33,010 nucleotides of DNA from Alphaproteobacteria bacterium (lineage in GTDB: Bacteria > Pseudomonadota > Alphaproteobacteria > Micavibrionales > Micavibrionaceae): the NCBI GenBank assembly GCA_029880245.1, contig JAOUOR010000016.1, positions 1 to 33,010 of the forward strand. The letters are read 5' to 3'. Each line of letters opens with the position of its first letter. Within the stretch, counting starts at the first letter, position 1. Shown here piece by piece: positions 1-7,268 of the stretch. The notes under the pieces were generated by a model. The model saw nothing but the letters and a program-made list of their open reading frames with translations, searched no databases and was not told the DNA's origin. Both the position numbers and the translations under genes were made by a program.

Positions 1-2
1 TT

Positions 3-2666
3 ATAGATGAGAAACTGGCTTTCCAGAATTGTGATAAGGCAATTTCTAATAATAACGAGTATGTAACAGAGCAGACATTCCGTATATACAACAGATCATG
101 GTCGCTAAAAATCAACCCGACAGAAAAATTCCTTAAGCAGGAAGAGGTTGTTTTTCCTTTTATTTTTTTAATGGGTGGGATTTCTGTTTCATTATTACTT
201 GCTGTTTTGGCATATTTCCTCCGCATTTCTATAATTAATGTGGCTCATGCCGAAGAAACACGACGACGTTTTTCTCTTGCCGTGAAGGGAGCGCAGGACG
301 GCATTTGGGACTGGCCGGATATTACGAAAGACGAACAATATTGGTCGCCACATTGGAAACATCTCTTGGGGTATGAAGATCATGAAATTCAGGGCAGTTA
401 TCAGACATTTAAGACACTTTTGCATCCGGACGATGTTGAGCCGACAGAAAAGAGTATGAAGGAACATTTTGAAAATGATGTCCCATATAATGTTGAATAC
501 CGTCTGAAGAATAAATCCGGTAAATATATTTGGTTTCGCGCCAAAGCCACGACTGTGCGGGATGATAACGGCAGGCCGATTAGAATGGTCGGCTCTATTC
601 GTGATGTCAGCGGACGCAAGAAAAATGAACAGATTTTGATCCAGCATGCCGAAGAGATTAGGGATAGCCAAGCCCGATTGGAATCTGTTTTGGATACGGT
701 ATTAGACGGAATTATCACGATTAACTCCAGTGGTATTATCCAATCTGTAAATGCCGCTGTGGAAAGGCTTTTTTTATATGAGATTGACGAATTAATAGGC
801 CAAAATGTTAAAATGCTGATGCCTAATCAATATTCAAAAAATCATGATATATATTTAAAAAACTATCTGAAAACAGGAGAAGCAAAAATTATCGGGTCAG
901 GGCGTGAAGTTGAAGGTATGCGCAGGGATGGCTCTACTTTTCCTATTGAACTCGGCGTCAATGAAGTGTTCATAGCCGGAGAGCGAATGTTTGTCGGCAA
1001 TATTCATAACATTTCCGAACGTAAGAAGGCTGAATCCGATTTGATAGAAGCAAAGGAAGAAGCCGAGCAGGCAACAAGAATGAAATCAGAGTTTCTGGCA
1101 AATATGTCCCATGAAATCCGTACCCCTATGAACGGTATTATCGGCATGGCCAACTTGCTTTTGGAAACTGATTTGGATGCGAAGCAAAAGACCTATGCAA
1201 AAACCGCAATCAGTTCTGCTGAAAACCTTTTGCAGCTTGTCAATGACATTCTAGATTTTTCAAAGATCGAAGCGGGCAAACTGGAATTTGAAACCATCTC
1301 GTTTGATTTGCGGTTATTGGTAGAAGAAGTGGCCGATCTGATAGCAATCAAGGCACAGGAAAAAGGGCTGGAAGTATTGCTACGCTTTGCGCCGGATATA
1401 CCGCGCTATATAGTAGGTGATCCTGGGCGCGTTCGTCAGATATTCCTTAATCTGGCAAGTAATAGCTTGAAATTCACCGAAACGGGGTATGTTCTTATTG
1501 GTGTAGATGCCAAGAAACATAAAGGTGGGAAAGTTATATTCCACGGCTATGTGGAAGATACTGGGATCGGTATTCCCGAAGACAAGCAGGATTACATATT
1601 CAATAAATTTTCTCAGGCTGATAGCTCTACAACACGAAAATTTGGCGGCACAGGCCTGGGGCTGGCAATTTGCAAAGAGTTATCTCACAATATGAAGGGT
1701 GATATCGGCGTAGAAAGTACACTTGGTGTAGGCTCCACCTTTTGGTTTACCTTCCAACTGCCTGTTGATGAAAAGACGAAGGGAGGCGGTGTTTATAAGG
1801 TGCCGACAGATTTATCCGGCATCAGGGCGATCATCGTTGACGATAACAAAGTCGCGCAGGATATTGCCGCTGAATATATGCGTAAAGCCAAGATGAAGGT
1901 TACAATAGCATCGTCCGGTAAAGAAGCGTTGGACTTGATGCAAGAAGCGGCAGATAAAGGCAAGCCTTTTGAATTGGGTGTGCTTGACTATATCATGCCG
2001 CAGATGGGTGGGTTGGAACTGGCTAAAAAAATCAAGAAGAGTCCAAAACTAAAAAATATATCTCTTTTGATGGTATCTTCCGAGCCCAGTCGCAAAGACA
2101 GTAAACTGATTAAAGAAGGCAAGTTCCAGGGGTGTTTAACTAAACCCTCAAGCGGCCTTGAAATTATTCGTGCGCTAGATCTTATTCAATCTATGAGACA
2201 GAAAAAGGTTCCTCTATCAGTTGTAACACGAGACATGTTGCGCGAAGCCGATGCCAAGGAAGATAAAGCCAAGACGGATAGCGTGAGTTTTGACGGCGCA
2301 CAAATTTTGCTTGCGGAAGACAATCCCACCAATCAAATGGTCGCAACAACAATGCTGGAAAAAATGGGATGTGTTGTTACACCGGCTTCTAACGGGCTGG
2401 AGGTGGTGAAACTTATAAAACAAAGACGTTTTGATTTGATCTTTATGGATTGCAATATGCCGGAAATGGACGGGTTTGAGGCAACGCAGTCTGTCCGTAA
2501 ACTTGAAAAACAAGGCGAATTTGACAAGATTCCTATTGTGGCGTTTACGGCCTATGCGATGAAGGGCGATGACCAGAAATGCTATGATGCGGGAATGGAT
2601 GATTATATAACTAAGCCTGTCAAGAAGCAGGCCATGGTCGATGTACTAAAAAAATGGCTTCCCTGA
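3..2666 (+). CDS. Membrane hybrid sensor histidine kinase with two PAS and two receiver domains, 5' end outside window
   Basis: The reading frame is open from the first bases of the window, so the gene begins upstream; the ATG at 171 is internal. The first ~55 residues, ending in a W-S-L-K-I-N-P stretch, look like the end of an extracytoplasmic CHASE-type sensor, followed by a membrane helix (about residues 3-20 counted from the ATG at 171). Then come PAS/PAC 1 (~33-150), PAS 2 (~165-285), a HisKA domain with phosphoacceptor His314 in MSHEIRTPMNG, an HATPase domain (N427 region, DTGIGIP 463-469, GGTGLGLAI) and two receivers. Receiver 1 has Asp606 and Lys658; receiver 2 has Asp760 in FMDCNMPEMDG and Lys815. 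PAS 2 resembles the FixL haem PAS, including a His at 225 and an Arg at 245. The signal and the output are unknown: no HPt domain or cognate regulator is visible. It is not obviously linked to the nuo genes that follow. Confidence 0.9.
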   Translation: MDEKLAFQNCDKAISNNNEYVTEQTFRIYNRSWSLKINPTEKFLKQEEVVFPFIFLMGGISVSLLLAVLAYFLRISIINVAHAEETRRRFSLAVKGAQDGIWDWPDITKDEQYWSPHWKHLLGYEDHEIQGSYQTFKTLLHPDDVEPTEKSMKEHFENDVPYNVEYRLKNKSGKYIWFRAKATTVRDDNGRPIRMVGSIRDVSGRKKNEQILIQHAEEIRDSQARLESVLDTVLDGIITINSSGIIQSVNAAVERLFLYEIDELIGQNVKMLMPNQYSKNHDIYLKNYLKTGEAKIIGSGREVEGMRRDGSTFPIELGVNEVFIAGERMFVGNIHNISERKKAESDLIEAKEEAEQATRMKSEFLANMSHEIRTPMNGIIGMANLLLETDLDAKQKTYAKTAISSAENLLQLVNDILDFSKIEAGKLEFETISFDLRLLVEEVADLIAIKAQEKGLEVLLRFAPDIPRYIVGDPGRVRQIFLNLASNSLKFTETGYVLIGVDAKKHKGGKVIFHGYVEDTGIGIPEDKQDYIFNKFSQADSSTTRKFGGTGLGLAICKELSHNMKGDIGVESTLGVGSTFWFTFQLPVDEKTKGGGVYKVPTDLSGIRAIIVDDNKVAQDIAAEYMRKAKMKVTIASSGKEALDLMQEAADKGKPFELGVLDYIMPQMGGLELAKKIKKSPKLKNISLLMVSSEPSRKDSKLIKEGKFQGCLTKPSSGLEIIRALDLIQSMRQKKVPLSVVTRDMLREADAKEDKAKTDSVSFDGAQILLAEDNPTNQMVATTMLEKMGCVVTPASNGLEVVKLIKQRRFDLIFMDCNMPEMDGFEATQSVRKLEKQGEFDKIPIVAFTAYAMKGDDQKCYDAGMDDYITKPVKKQAMVDVLKKWLP

Positions 2667-2785
2667 TTTATTTTTTCAAGAAATAAGGTGCTAAAATTTC
2701 TGTTTCTGATTTTTCAAGGTTTTCATCTCTTTGTTAAGCTGCTAAAAAGAGCAGTGATATTACATGAATCCAAAGAGATTTTTTT

Positions 2786-3157
2786 ATGGCATCCGAAACT
2801 TTATTAATAGAATATCTACCCATACTTGTTTTTCTGTTTATTGCCTGCGGATTATCGGTGGCTATGGTGCTTGGCTCTTTGCTGGCTGGTAAAAGAAATC
2901 CCGATCCGGAGAAAAACGCAGCCTATGAGTGCGGATTTGACGCATTTTCCGATGCGCGGAATAAATTCGATGTGCGCTTTTATCTGGTCACATTACTTTT
3001 TATAATATTCGATCTGGAAATTGCTTTCTTGTTTCCATGGGCAATAACACTGGGAAAAATTGGAGCTTTTGGATTCTGGTCGATGATGGTATTTCTGGGT
3101 GTTCTGACGGTTGGTTTTATTTATGAATGGAAAAAAGGCGGCCTTGATTGGGAATAA
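2786..3157 (+). CDS. nuoA: NADH-quinone oxidoreductase subunit A
   Basis: Membrane subunit of complex I (NADH:ubiquinone oxidoreductase), next to the quinone-entry region. The 123-residue protein has the family length, three predicted membrane segments (about residues 10-33, 66-86 and 94-113) and the conserved loop [20 protein letters not shown] followed by LLFIIFDLE. It is the first gene of the nuo cluster, 119 bp after the sensor kinase and 26 bp before nuoB. The A-T-rich upstream gap probably carries the operon promoter, but I see no clear consensus boxes. The identification is secure. Confidence 0.97.
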   Translation: MASETLLIEYLPILVFLFIACGLSVAMVLGSLLAGKRNPDPEKNAAYECGFDAFSDARNKFDVRFYLVTLLFIIFDLEIAFLFPWAITLGKIGAFGFWSMMVFLGVLTVGFIYEWKKGGLDWE

Positions 3158-3183
3158 CCCCCATAAGCGTGAAAGAATAAATC

Positions 3184-3759
3184 ATGGGACATGACAAACA
3201 TATAATTGCTGCGCCGGATTATAATCTAAAGGGCAAAACTCCTGTTCCGCCTGTAGAACAGCAAGACGTTGTGCCCGCAGCAATTTCCAAGACTTTGCAG
3301 GAAAAGGGGTTTTTGCTAACCACGACTGATAATTTGTTTGACTGGGCTCGTACCGGTTCTCTCTGGCCGATGACCTTTGGTCTGGCGTGCTGCGCGGTGG
3401 AGATGATCCACGGCTATATGAGCCGCTATGATCTTGACCGTTTCGGCATGATCCCAAGACCATCCCCGCGGCAATCCGATGTGATGATTGTGGCCGGAAC
3501 CTTGACCAATAAAATGGCACCGGCTCTGCGCCGCGTTTATGATCAAATGCCCGAGCCGCGCTGGGTTATATCAATGGGTTCATGTGCAAATGGCGGAGGC
3601 TATTACCATTATTCTTATTCGGTGGTACGTGGTTGCGATCGTATTGTGCCCGTGGATATATATATTCCAGGATGTCCGCCAACGGCCGAAGCTATGGTCT
3701 ACGGCCTGTTGCAGCTCCAGAAAAAAATTCAAAGAGAGGATACACGCATTGCCCGATAA
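3184..3759 (+). CDS. nuoB: NADH-quinone oxidoreductase subunit B
   Basis: Peripheral subunit that carries the terminal 4Fe-4S cluster N2, which hands electrons to quinone. The 191-residue protein has the expected ligands: the Cys69-Cys70 pair in [11 protein letters not shown], Cys134 in GSCAN and Cys164 in PGCPPTAEA. The last seven residues (EDTRIAR) and the stop are encoded in a 20-bp stretch that is repeated 385 bp downstream, just before nuoC. I infer that before the GIY-YIG element inserted, nuoB ended with TGA overlapping the TTG start of nuoC. The present TAA stop comes from the first bases beyond the left repeat copy. Confidence 0.97.
   Translation: MGHDKHIIAAPDYNLKGKTPVPPVEQQDVVPAAISKTLQEKGFLLTTTDNLFDWARTGSLWPMTFGLACCAVEMIHGYMSRYDLDRFGMIPRPSPRQSDVMIVAGTLTNKMAPALRRVYDQMPEPRWVISMGSCANGGGYYHYSYSVVRGCDRIVPVDIYIPGCPPTAEAMVYGLLQLQKKIQREDTRIAR
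3736..3755 (+). repeat. Left 20-bp direct repeat flanking the GIY-YIG insertion
   Basis: gaggatacacgcattgcccg here matches positions 4121-4140 with one mismatch (A here, G there, at the ninth base). It is the last coding part of nuoB. The pair brackets the GIY-YIG insertion like a target-site duplication, and its length is long for an ordinary DDE transposase. Confidence 0.85.
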
Positions 3760-4120
3760 AAAAATATTGTCATTCCTGCGAAAGCAGGAATCGGATGGCT
3801 AAATGGAAAAACTTTATTACGTATATATTTTAACAACACAAAAAAACACAGTTCTTTATACGGGAATAACTTCGGATTTGGTACAACGAATTTGGCAACA
3901 TAAAGAAGGTCTGGTGGAAGGGTTTACAAAGAAATATAATGTTTGCAAGCTTATTTATTTTGAAGAATATAAAAATGTACAGGATGCAATTCATCGTGAA
4001 AAATGTATCAAACGCTGGAAGCGCGCATGGAAAGTGGAGTTAATTGGAAAAATGAATCCTAAATGGAAAGATTTGAATGAAAATGACTTGATCCCTGCCT
4101 CCGCAGGGATGACAACTATG
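3756..4120 (+). mobile_element. 365-bp insertion with inverted-repeat ends carrying a GIY-YIG nuclease gene
   Basis: The DNA between the two 20-bp direct repeats is an insertion at the nuoB-nuoC junction. It has 26-bp terminal inverted repeats at 3767-3792 and 4090-4115, identical at 22 of 26 positions. Each end is itself a hairpin: an 8-bp stem around GAAA on the left (3772-3791) and an 8-bp stem around CTCC on the right (4091-4110). The ends begin TTGTCAT and are of the same type as the gene-less palindromic doublets elsewhere in this window. The only cargo is the GIY-YIG gene. No transposase or integrase is present. The gap from end to direct repeat is 11 bp on the left and 5 bp on the right. 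Confidence 0.7.
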
Positions 4121-4144
4121 GAGGATACGCGCATTGCCCGCTGA
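3803..4144 (+). CDS. GIY-YIG family nuclease (UPF0213-like), cargo of the nuoB-nuoC insertion
   Basis: A small single-domain GIY-YIG protein of 113 residues. The N-terminus YYVYIL (5-10) and LYTGIT (18-23) are the two halves of the GIY-YIG motif. Arg29, His33 and Glu66 (in HREKCIKRW) match the positions expected for catalysis and metal binding in the family. The family consensus usually ends at ..NPxWxDLY.., which here is NPKWKDLNEND (85-95). The remaining residues are read through the right inverted repeat (LIPASAGMTT) and into the copied nuoB tail, giving the same EDTRIAR ending as NuoB. The original stop therefore seems to have been lost or bypassed. The start ATG follows the left inverted repeat by 10 bp. 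The cellular role of these stand-alone GIY-YIG proteins is not established; mobilisation of the element is my inference. Confidence 0.88.
   Translation: MEKLYYVYILTTQKNTVLYTGITSDLVQRIWQHKEGLVEGFTKKYNVCKLIYFEEYKNVQDAIHREKCIKRWKRAWKVELIGKMNPKWKDLNENDLIPASAGMTTMEDTRIAR
4121..4140 (+). repeat. Right 20-bp direct repeat flanking the GIY-YIG insertion
   Basis: Second copy of the repeat at 3736-3755. It contains most of the nuoC ribosome binding site (GGAGG at 4120-4124, whose first G comes from the element side) and the nuoC TTG start at 4134. The duplication thereby restores nuoC translation. Confidence 0.85.
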
Positions 4145-4865
4145 AGCTCTGGAAGACATGGCAGAATTTATAGTCGAGAATCTGAAAGGCTCGGTGCTGG
4201 GATCTCATTTTGAGCGTGACGAGCTTGTCATCACAGCCAAATCTGAATCAATCGAAAAGACTTTGCAATTTCTGCGCGATAATCCTGAATGTGGATTCAG
4301 GGTTCTGATTGACATTTGTGCAAGTGACTATCCGGATCGGCCGGATCGCTTCGAGATTATCTATAATCTGTTGTCGCTTCGTCAAAATGATCGGGTCCGT
4401 GTTAAAATATCAGTCGAAGAAGACCAGATTGTTCCAAGTGTTGTTAAACTCTATAGCGCGGCATGTTGGTTCGAGCGCGAAGTGTGGGATATGTACGGCA
4501 TACCGTTTTCCGGTAATCCTGATCTTCGCCGTATCCTGACGGATTATGGTTTCGAAGGCCATCCCCAGCGCAAAGACTTTCCTTTGACCGGATATGTTGA
4601 GCTTCGCTATGACAACGAATACAAACGCGTAGCCTATGAGCCGGTGCAACTCACGCAGGATTTTAGGCGTTTTGATTTTGTTAGCCCGTGGGAATCAGTG
4701 ACCGATGTCCAGCTTCCCGGTGATGAGAAGGCGGCAATTCCACCGCATGGCTGGTCGTCAATGGCAGATAGCGTCTCCGAGGCGGGGAGAGGATCGGCTG
4801 AGAACGATAATAGAGATGAAATGCCAGTAGATGCACAAGAAGAGGATACAAAAAATGCCTCTTAG
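4134..4865 (+). CDS. nuoC: NADH-quinone oxidoreductase subunit C
   Basis: Peripheral 30-kDa subunit of the complex I Q module. The 243-residue protein has the family signature around residues 105-165, with [32 protein letters not shown] and a C-terminal FDFVSPWE. I choose the TTG at 4134 because GGAGG lies nine bases upstream and the next in-frame ATG (4158) would remove the start of the fold. The C-terminal ~40 residues are acidic and low in complexity, which is unusual in length but not in kind. It overlaps nuoD by 11 bp. The start lies inside the right copy of the direct repeat, so initiation has been re-created by the insertion event. Confidence 0.95.
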   Translation: MPAEALEDMAEFIVENLKGSVLGSHFERDELVITAKSESIEKTLQFLRDNPECGFRVLIDICASDYPDRPDRFEIIYNLLSLRQNDRVRVKISVEEDQIVPSVVKLYSAACWFEREVWDMYGIPFSGNPDLRRILTDYGFEGHPQRKDFPLTGYVELRYDNEYKRVAYEPVQLTQDFRRFDFVSPWESVTDVQLPGDEKAAIPPHGWSSMADSVSEAGRGSAENDNRDEMPVDAQEEDTKNAS

Positions 4866-6075
4866 AAAAAAAGTCGACACACCTGATATTGCTATTCAGG
4901 AAGAAACACAAATCAAGCCCTATACCATGAATTTCGGGCCACAGCATCCGGCTGCTCATGGCGTGCTGCGTCTTGTACTTGAGATGGAAGGCGAAATTGT
5001 CGAACGTGCTGACCCTCATATTGGTTTGCTTCATCGCGGAACTGAAAAACTGATTGAGTATAAAACCTATACACAGGCTCTGCCGTATTTTGATCGTCTT
5101 GATTACGTTGCGCCAATGAATCAAGAACACGCTTTTGCTCTGGCTACTGAAAATCTTTTAGGAATTACTGTGCCGCCACGCGGTCAATACATACGTGTTT
5201 TGTTCTGTGAGCTTGGCCGCATTCTAAACCATATTTTGAATATCACCACATTTGCACTGGATGTAGGGGCATTGACGCCGGCTCTTTGGGGCTTTGAAGA
5301 GCGTGAAAAAGGCATGGAATTCTATGAGCGTGTTTGTGGCGCAAGGCTTCACGCCAATTATTTCAGGACTGGCGGTGTTGCTCAGGATATGCCCGCAGGA
5401 CTGGCCGAAGATATGTATGAATGGTGTGAAGAACTGCCAAAATTTTTGCAAGACCTTGAAAGCTTGCTGACTAACAACCGAATTTTCAAACAGCGCACAG
5501 TTGATATCGGCATTGTGAGCGCCGAAGAAGCTCAGGATTGGGGTTTTTCCGGCCCTATGCTTCGTGGTTCCGGTATTGTTTGGGATTTACGCAAAAGCCA
5601 GCCCTATGAAGTTTATGAGAAAATGGATTTTGATATTCCGATTGGCAAAACGGGCGATTGCTATGCGCGCTATTTGGTGCGTATGGCCGAAATGTATGAA
5701 TCCATCAAGATTATGAAACAGGCCATAGAGCAAATGCCCGAGGGCTACGTGAAGTCAAATGATTACAAGGTTTCACCGCCGCCCCGCGCCGAGATGAAGA
5801 ATTCAATGGAAGCTTTGATTCATCACTTCAAGCTCTTTACCGAGGGCTATCATGTGCCAGCCGGAGAAACGTATGCCGCCGTCGAAGCCCCTAAGGGGGA
5901 ATTTGGCGTTTATCTTGTGTCTGATGGATCGAACAAGCCGTATCGCTGCCGTATTCGGGCTCCGGGATTTGCGCATTTACAAGCCCTTGATTTCATGAGC
6001 AAAGGCCATCAACTCGCCGATACAGTCTCTATTATAGGTTCTCTCGACATCGTTTTCGGGGAGATCGACCGGTAA
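4855..6075 (+). CDS. nuoD: NADH-quinone oxidoreductase subunit D
   Basis: 49-kDa Q-module subunit, related to the large subunit of NiFe hydrogenases; with NuoB it forms the quinone-reduction site. The 406-residue protein carries [31 protein letters not shown] and the C-terminal [17 protein letters not shown] and [11 protein letters not shown]-type ending (here [11 protein letters not shown]). I place the start at the ATG at 4855, preceded by AGAAGAGG at 4839-4846, rather than at the in-frame ATG at 4831. The last five codons lie in a 15-bp stretch that recurs at 6810-6824. I infer that the original stop was TGA overlapping the GTG start of the lipoprotein gene, and that the present TAA was created by the insertion. 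Confidence 0.97.
   Translation: MPLRKKVDTPDIAIQEETQIKPYTMNFGPQHPAAHGVLRLVLEMEGEIVERADPHIGLLHRGTEKLIEYKTYTQALPYFDRLDYVAPMNQEHAFALATENLLGITVPPRGQYIRVLFCELGRILNHILNITTFALDVGALTPALWGFEEREKGMEFYERVCGARLHANYFRTGGVAQDMPAGLAEDMYEWCEELPKFLQDLESLLTNNRIFKQRTVDIGIVSAEEAQDWGFSGPMLRGSGIVWDLRKSQPYEVYEKMDFDIPIGKTGDCYARYLVRMAEMYESIKIMKQAIEQMPEGYVKSNDYKVSPPPRAEMKNSMEALIHHFKLFTEGYHVPAGETYAAVEAPKGEFGVYLVSDGSNKPYRCRIRAPGFAHLQALDFMSKGHQLADTVSIIGSLDIVFGEIDR
6059..6073 (+). repeat. Left 15-bp direct repeat at the end of nuoD
   Basis: gggagatcgaccggt is identical to 6810-6824. It encodes the end of NuoD on this side. The two copies bracket 736 bp of DNA absent from a standard nuoD-nuoE junction. Confidence 0.8.
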
Positions 6076-6417
6076 GTGGCGTTGCTATTTGAATTTTTAA
6101 AATTTATATGCCATGAAGTAGGAAAGCCTTTTGTTTTTTTATTAGGGTGCCTAAATGTTTTGAACAGTGCTAATACGTATCTGATATTACCTATAGGTTT
6201 TTATTTTTTTGGGTGCTCAAACTTTCAGCTTGCGACTAATTGCCCTTCCGAGTTAGGCTCTTTAGCTAATTTGATTGTGTATTTATCTGATTGGGCAACT
6301 ATGAACTTGGTAATAAGGTTTATGGGTGGTGTAGGGTTTGTTTTAGATTATTTTTCTGTAGTTTTTGTTTATTCATTAGTAAAAAAGAAGAGAACCAAAC
6401 AAAAAAATGTAACGTAA
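6076..6417 (+). CDS. Unknown small membrane protein ORF in the nuoD insertion
   Basis: A 113-codon frame starting at a GTG directly after the nuoD stop and ending just before the left arm of the GIY-YIG element. I do not recognise the product. It has about three hydrophobic segments (roughly residues 16-27, 33-46 and 80-102) and a strongly basic tail (KKKRTKQK). Codon use is clearly more A-T-rich than in the nuo genes. No good ribosome binding site is visible apart from possible coupling to nuoD termination, and there is no early ATG. It may be expressed cargo or a remnant of a larger gene. Confidence 0.4.
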   Translation: MALLFEFLKFICHEVGKPFVFLLGCLNVLNSANTYLILPIGFYFFGCSNFQLATNCPSELGSLANLIVYLSDWATMNLVIRFMGGVGFVLDYFSVVFVYSLVKKKRTKQKNVT

Positions 6418-6459
6418 CGTCATGCCCGCGGAGGCGGGCATCCAGAATCAGAATATAAA

Positions 6460-6770
6460 ATGAAATTGCTGGGATCATATGTCTATATTATTACAAATAA
6501 AAGAAACGGCACATTATATACAGGCGTCACAACGGAGTTAAAGAAAAGGATATGGAAGTTACTATTAATATAGTTATTTAAGATAAGAATTGGACAAACC
6601 AAATCTCGTCATTCCCCGAATTTTACACAGTAAAATTCTAGGGGAATCCAAATAATTATGGATTGCCTTAGAATTTTTTAGAAAAAATTCAGGCAAAGAC
6701 ATGCTTGGAGGTTTAAATGACTATAGAAAATATGAATCCGGATTGGAAAGACTTATACGATGGTTTATGA
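6460..6770 (+). pseudogene. Decayed GIY-YIG nuclease gene
   Basis: The frame starting at 6460 gives 37 residues matching the N-terminus of the family (YVYIITNKRNGTLYTGVT, then LKKRIWK) before a TAG at 6571-6573. The C-terminal piece IENMNPDWKDLYDGL is encoded at 6717-6770 and ends at the normal family position with TGA. The middle ~48 residues, including the expected catalytic Glu region, are missing. In their place is DNA containing a nested palindromic doublet (6608-6700). It lies between the inverted repeats in the same arrangement as the intact gene at 3803-4144. Confidence 0.8.
6608..6700. repeat. Nested palindromic doublet disrupting the GIY-YIG gene
   Basis: Two hairpins face each other. 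The first (6611-6647) pairs ATTCCCC plus GAATTTTAC with GTAAAATTC and GGGGAAT, with an ACA loop and a TA bulge. The second (6663-6696) pairs TTGCCT plus GAATTTTTT with AAAAAATTC and AGGCAA, with a TA bulge on the other side. Reverse-complementing the second gives a diverged copy of the first, so this is an inverted doublet of one repeat unit with an 8-10-bp spacer. It starts GTCATTCC, like other doublets in the window. Confidence 0.75.
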
Positions 6771-6809
6771 TGCGCTGGACTCCCGCCTTTGCGGGAATGA
6801 CGAGAGATA

Positions 6810-6824
6810 GGGAGATCGACCGGT
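6810..6824 (+). repeat. Right 15-bp direct repeat before the lipoprotein gene
   Basis: Identical to 6059-6073. On this side it provides the GGGAG ribosome binding site and the first two bases of the GTG start (6823) of the lipoprotein gene. The phase CGG TGA shows how nuoD would have ended here before the insertion. Confidence 0.8.
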
Positions 6825-7242
6825 GATTAATATGGGCTCGGGTTTAGGAAGAACATTGATCGTAATGACCTTAGCGTTATGCGGCTGTAACCAGGTTTCA
6901 GAAGTTAAAGTGGCTCCCAACGGGGAATTCAGTTTAGCCGCCAGATCTTTTCTTAATAGCGGCAGCAGGGCTGCTTCCTTAAAAGAGGCCATGAAGGAGT
7001 CGGAAAGACATTGTGCGGCTTACTCAAACACAGATCCGTGGATTACCAAAATAAACTATAGTAAACTTAGACGCTGGTCAAAATCAGTTATCGTAACAAT
7101 AACGTTTTTTTGTCTGGGACCCGATGATCCAAGAATAGAGAAGCTTTCCAAGTCGGAAATACAAATTGAGGACCACACAAACAAAGACCCGGACCCGTTT
7201 GCACATCTTTTTAAACAACCAGCATTGGTTAACACAAAATAA
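6823..7242 (+). CDS. Putative lipoprotein of unknown function
   Basis: A 139-residue protein with a short N-terminal hydrophobic segment ending in LALCGC, where Cys22 fits a lipobox, so it is probably lipidated and attached to the envelope. The rest is polar and basic, with Cys residues near 64 and 96, and matches no family I recognise. I keep the GTG at 6823, because GGGAG lies about eight bases upstream and GTGA would have overlapped the ancestral nuoD stop; the ATG at 6832 is the alternative. It lies 26 bp before nuoE, so it is probably co-transcribed with the complex I genes. A role in complex I is not shown. Confidence 0.7.
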   Translation: MINMGSGLGRTLIVMTLALCGCNQVSEVKVAPNGEFSLAARSFLNSGSRAASLKEAMKESERHCAAYSNTDPWITKINYSKLRRWSKSVIVTITFFCLGPDDPRIEKLSKSEIQIEDHTNKDPDPFAHLFKQPALVNTK

Positions 7243-7268
7243 GGGATAAAAATCAGGAAAGATAAAAA

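Larger units (their letters stand above)
6074..6809 (+). mobile_element. 736-bp composite insertion between nuoD and the lipoprotein gene
   Basis: The insertion is bounded by identical 15-bp direct repeats. It contains an unknown membrane-protein ORF (6076-6417) followed by a GIY-YIG element with 28-bp terminal inverted repeats at 6418-6445 and 6775-6802 (23 of 28 identical; ends CGTCAT and CTGGA). The right end is 7 bp from the right direct repeat, much like the 5 bp in the nuoB-nuoC element. The left end is 344 bp from the left direct repeat because the membrane ORF lies between. Either the ORF travelled with the element, or two events occurred at this site. The nuclease gene inside is decayed. 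Confidence 0.6.

Noticed and set aside
195-671. A 158-codon reverse-strand frame inside the sensor kinase gene
   Set aside because: It lies entirely over PAS-coding sequence, has no recognisable domain and no ribosome binding site; it is a by-product of the sense codons.
2667-2785. Promoter for nuoA (TTGTTA around 2733 with GATATT downstream)
   Set aside because: The -10 match is weak and the spacing is 19 bp. A promoter probably exists here but I cannot place it.
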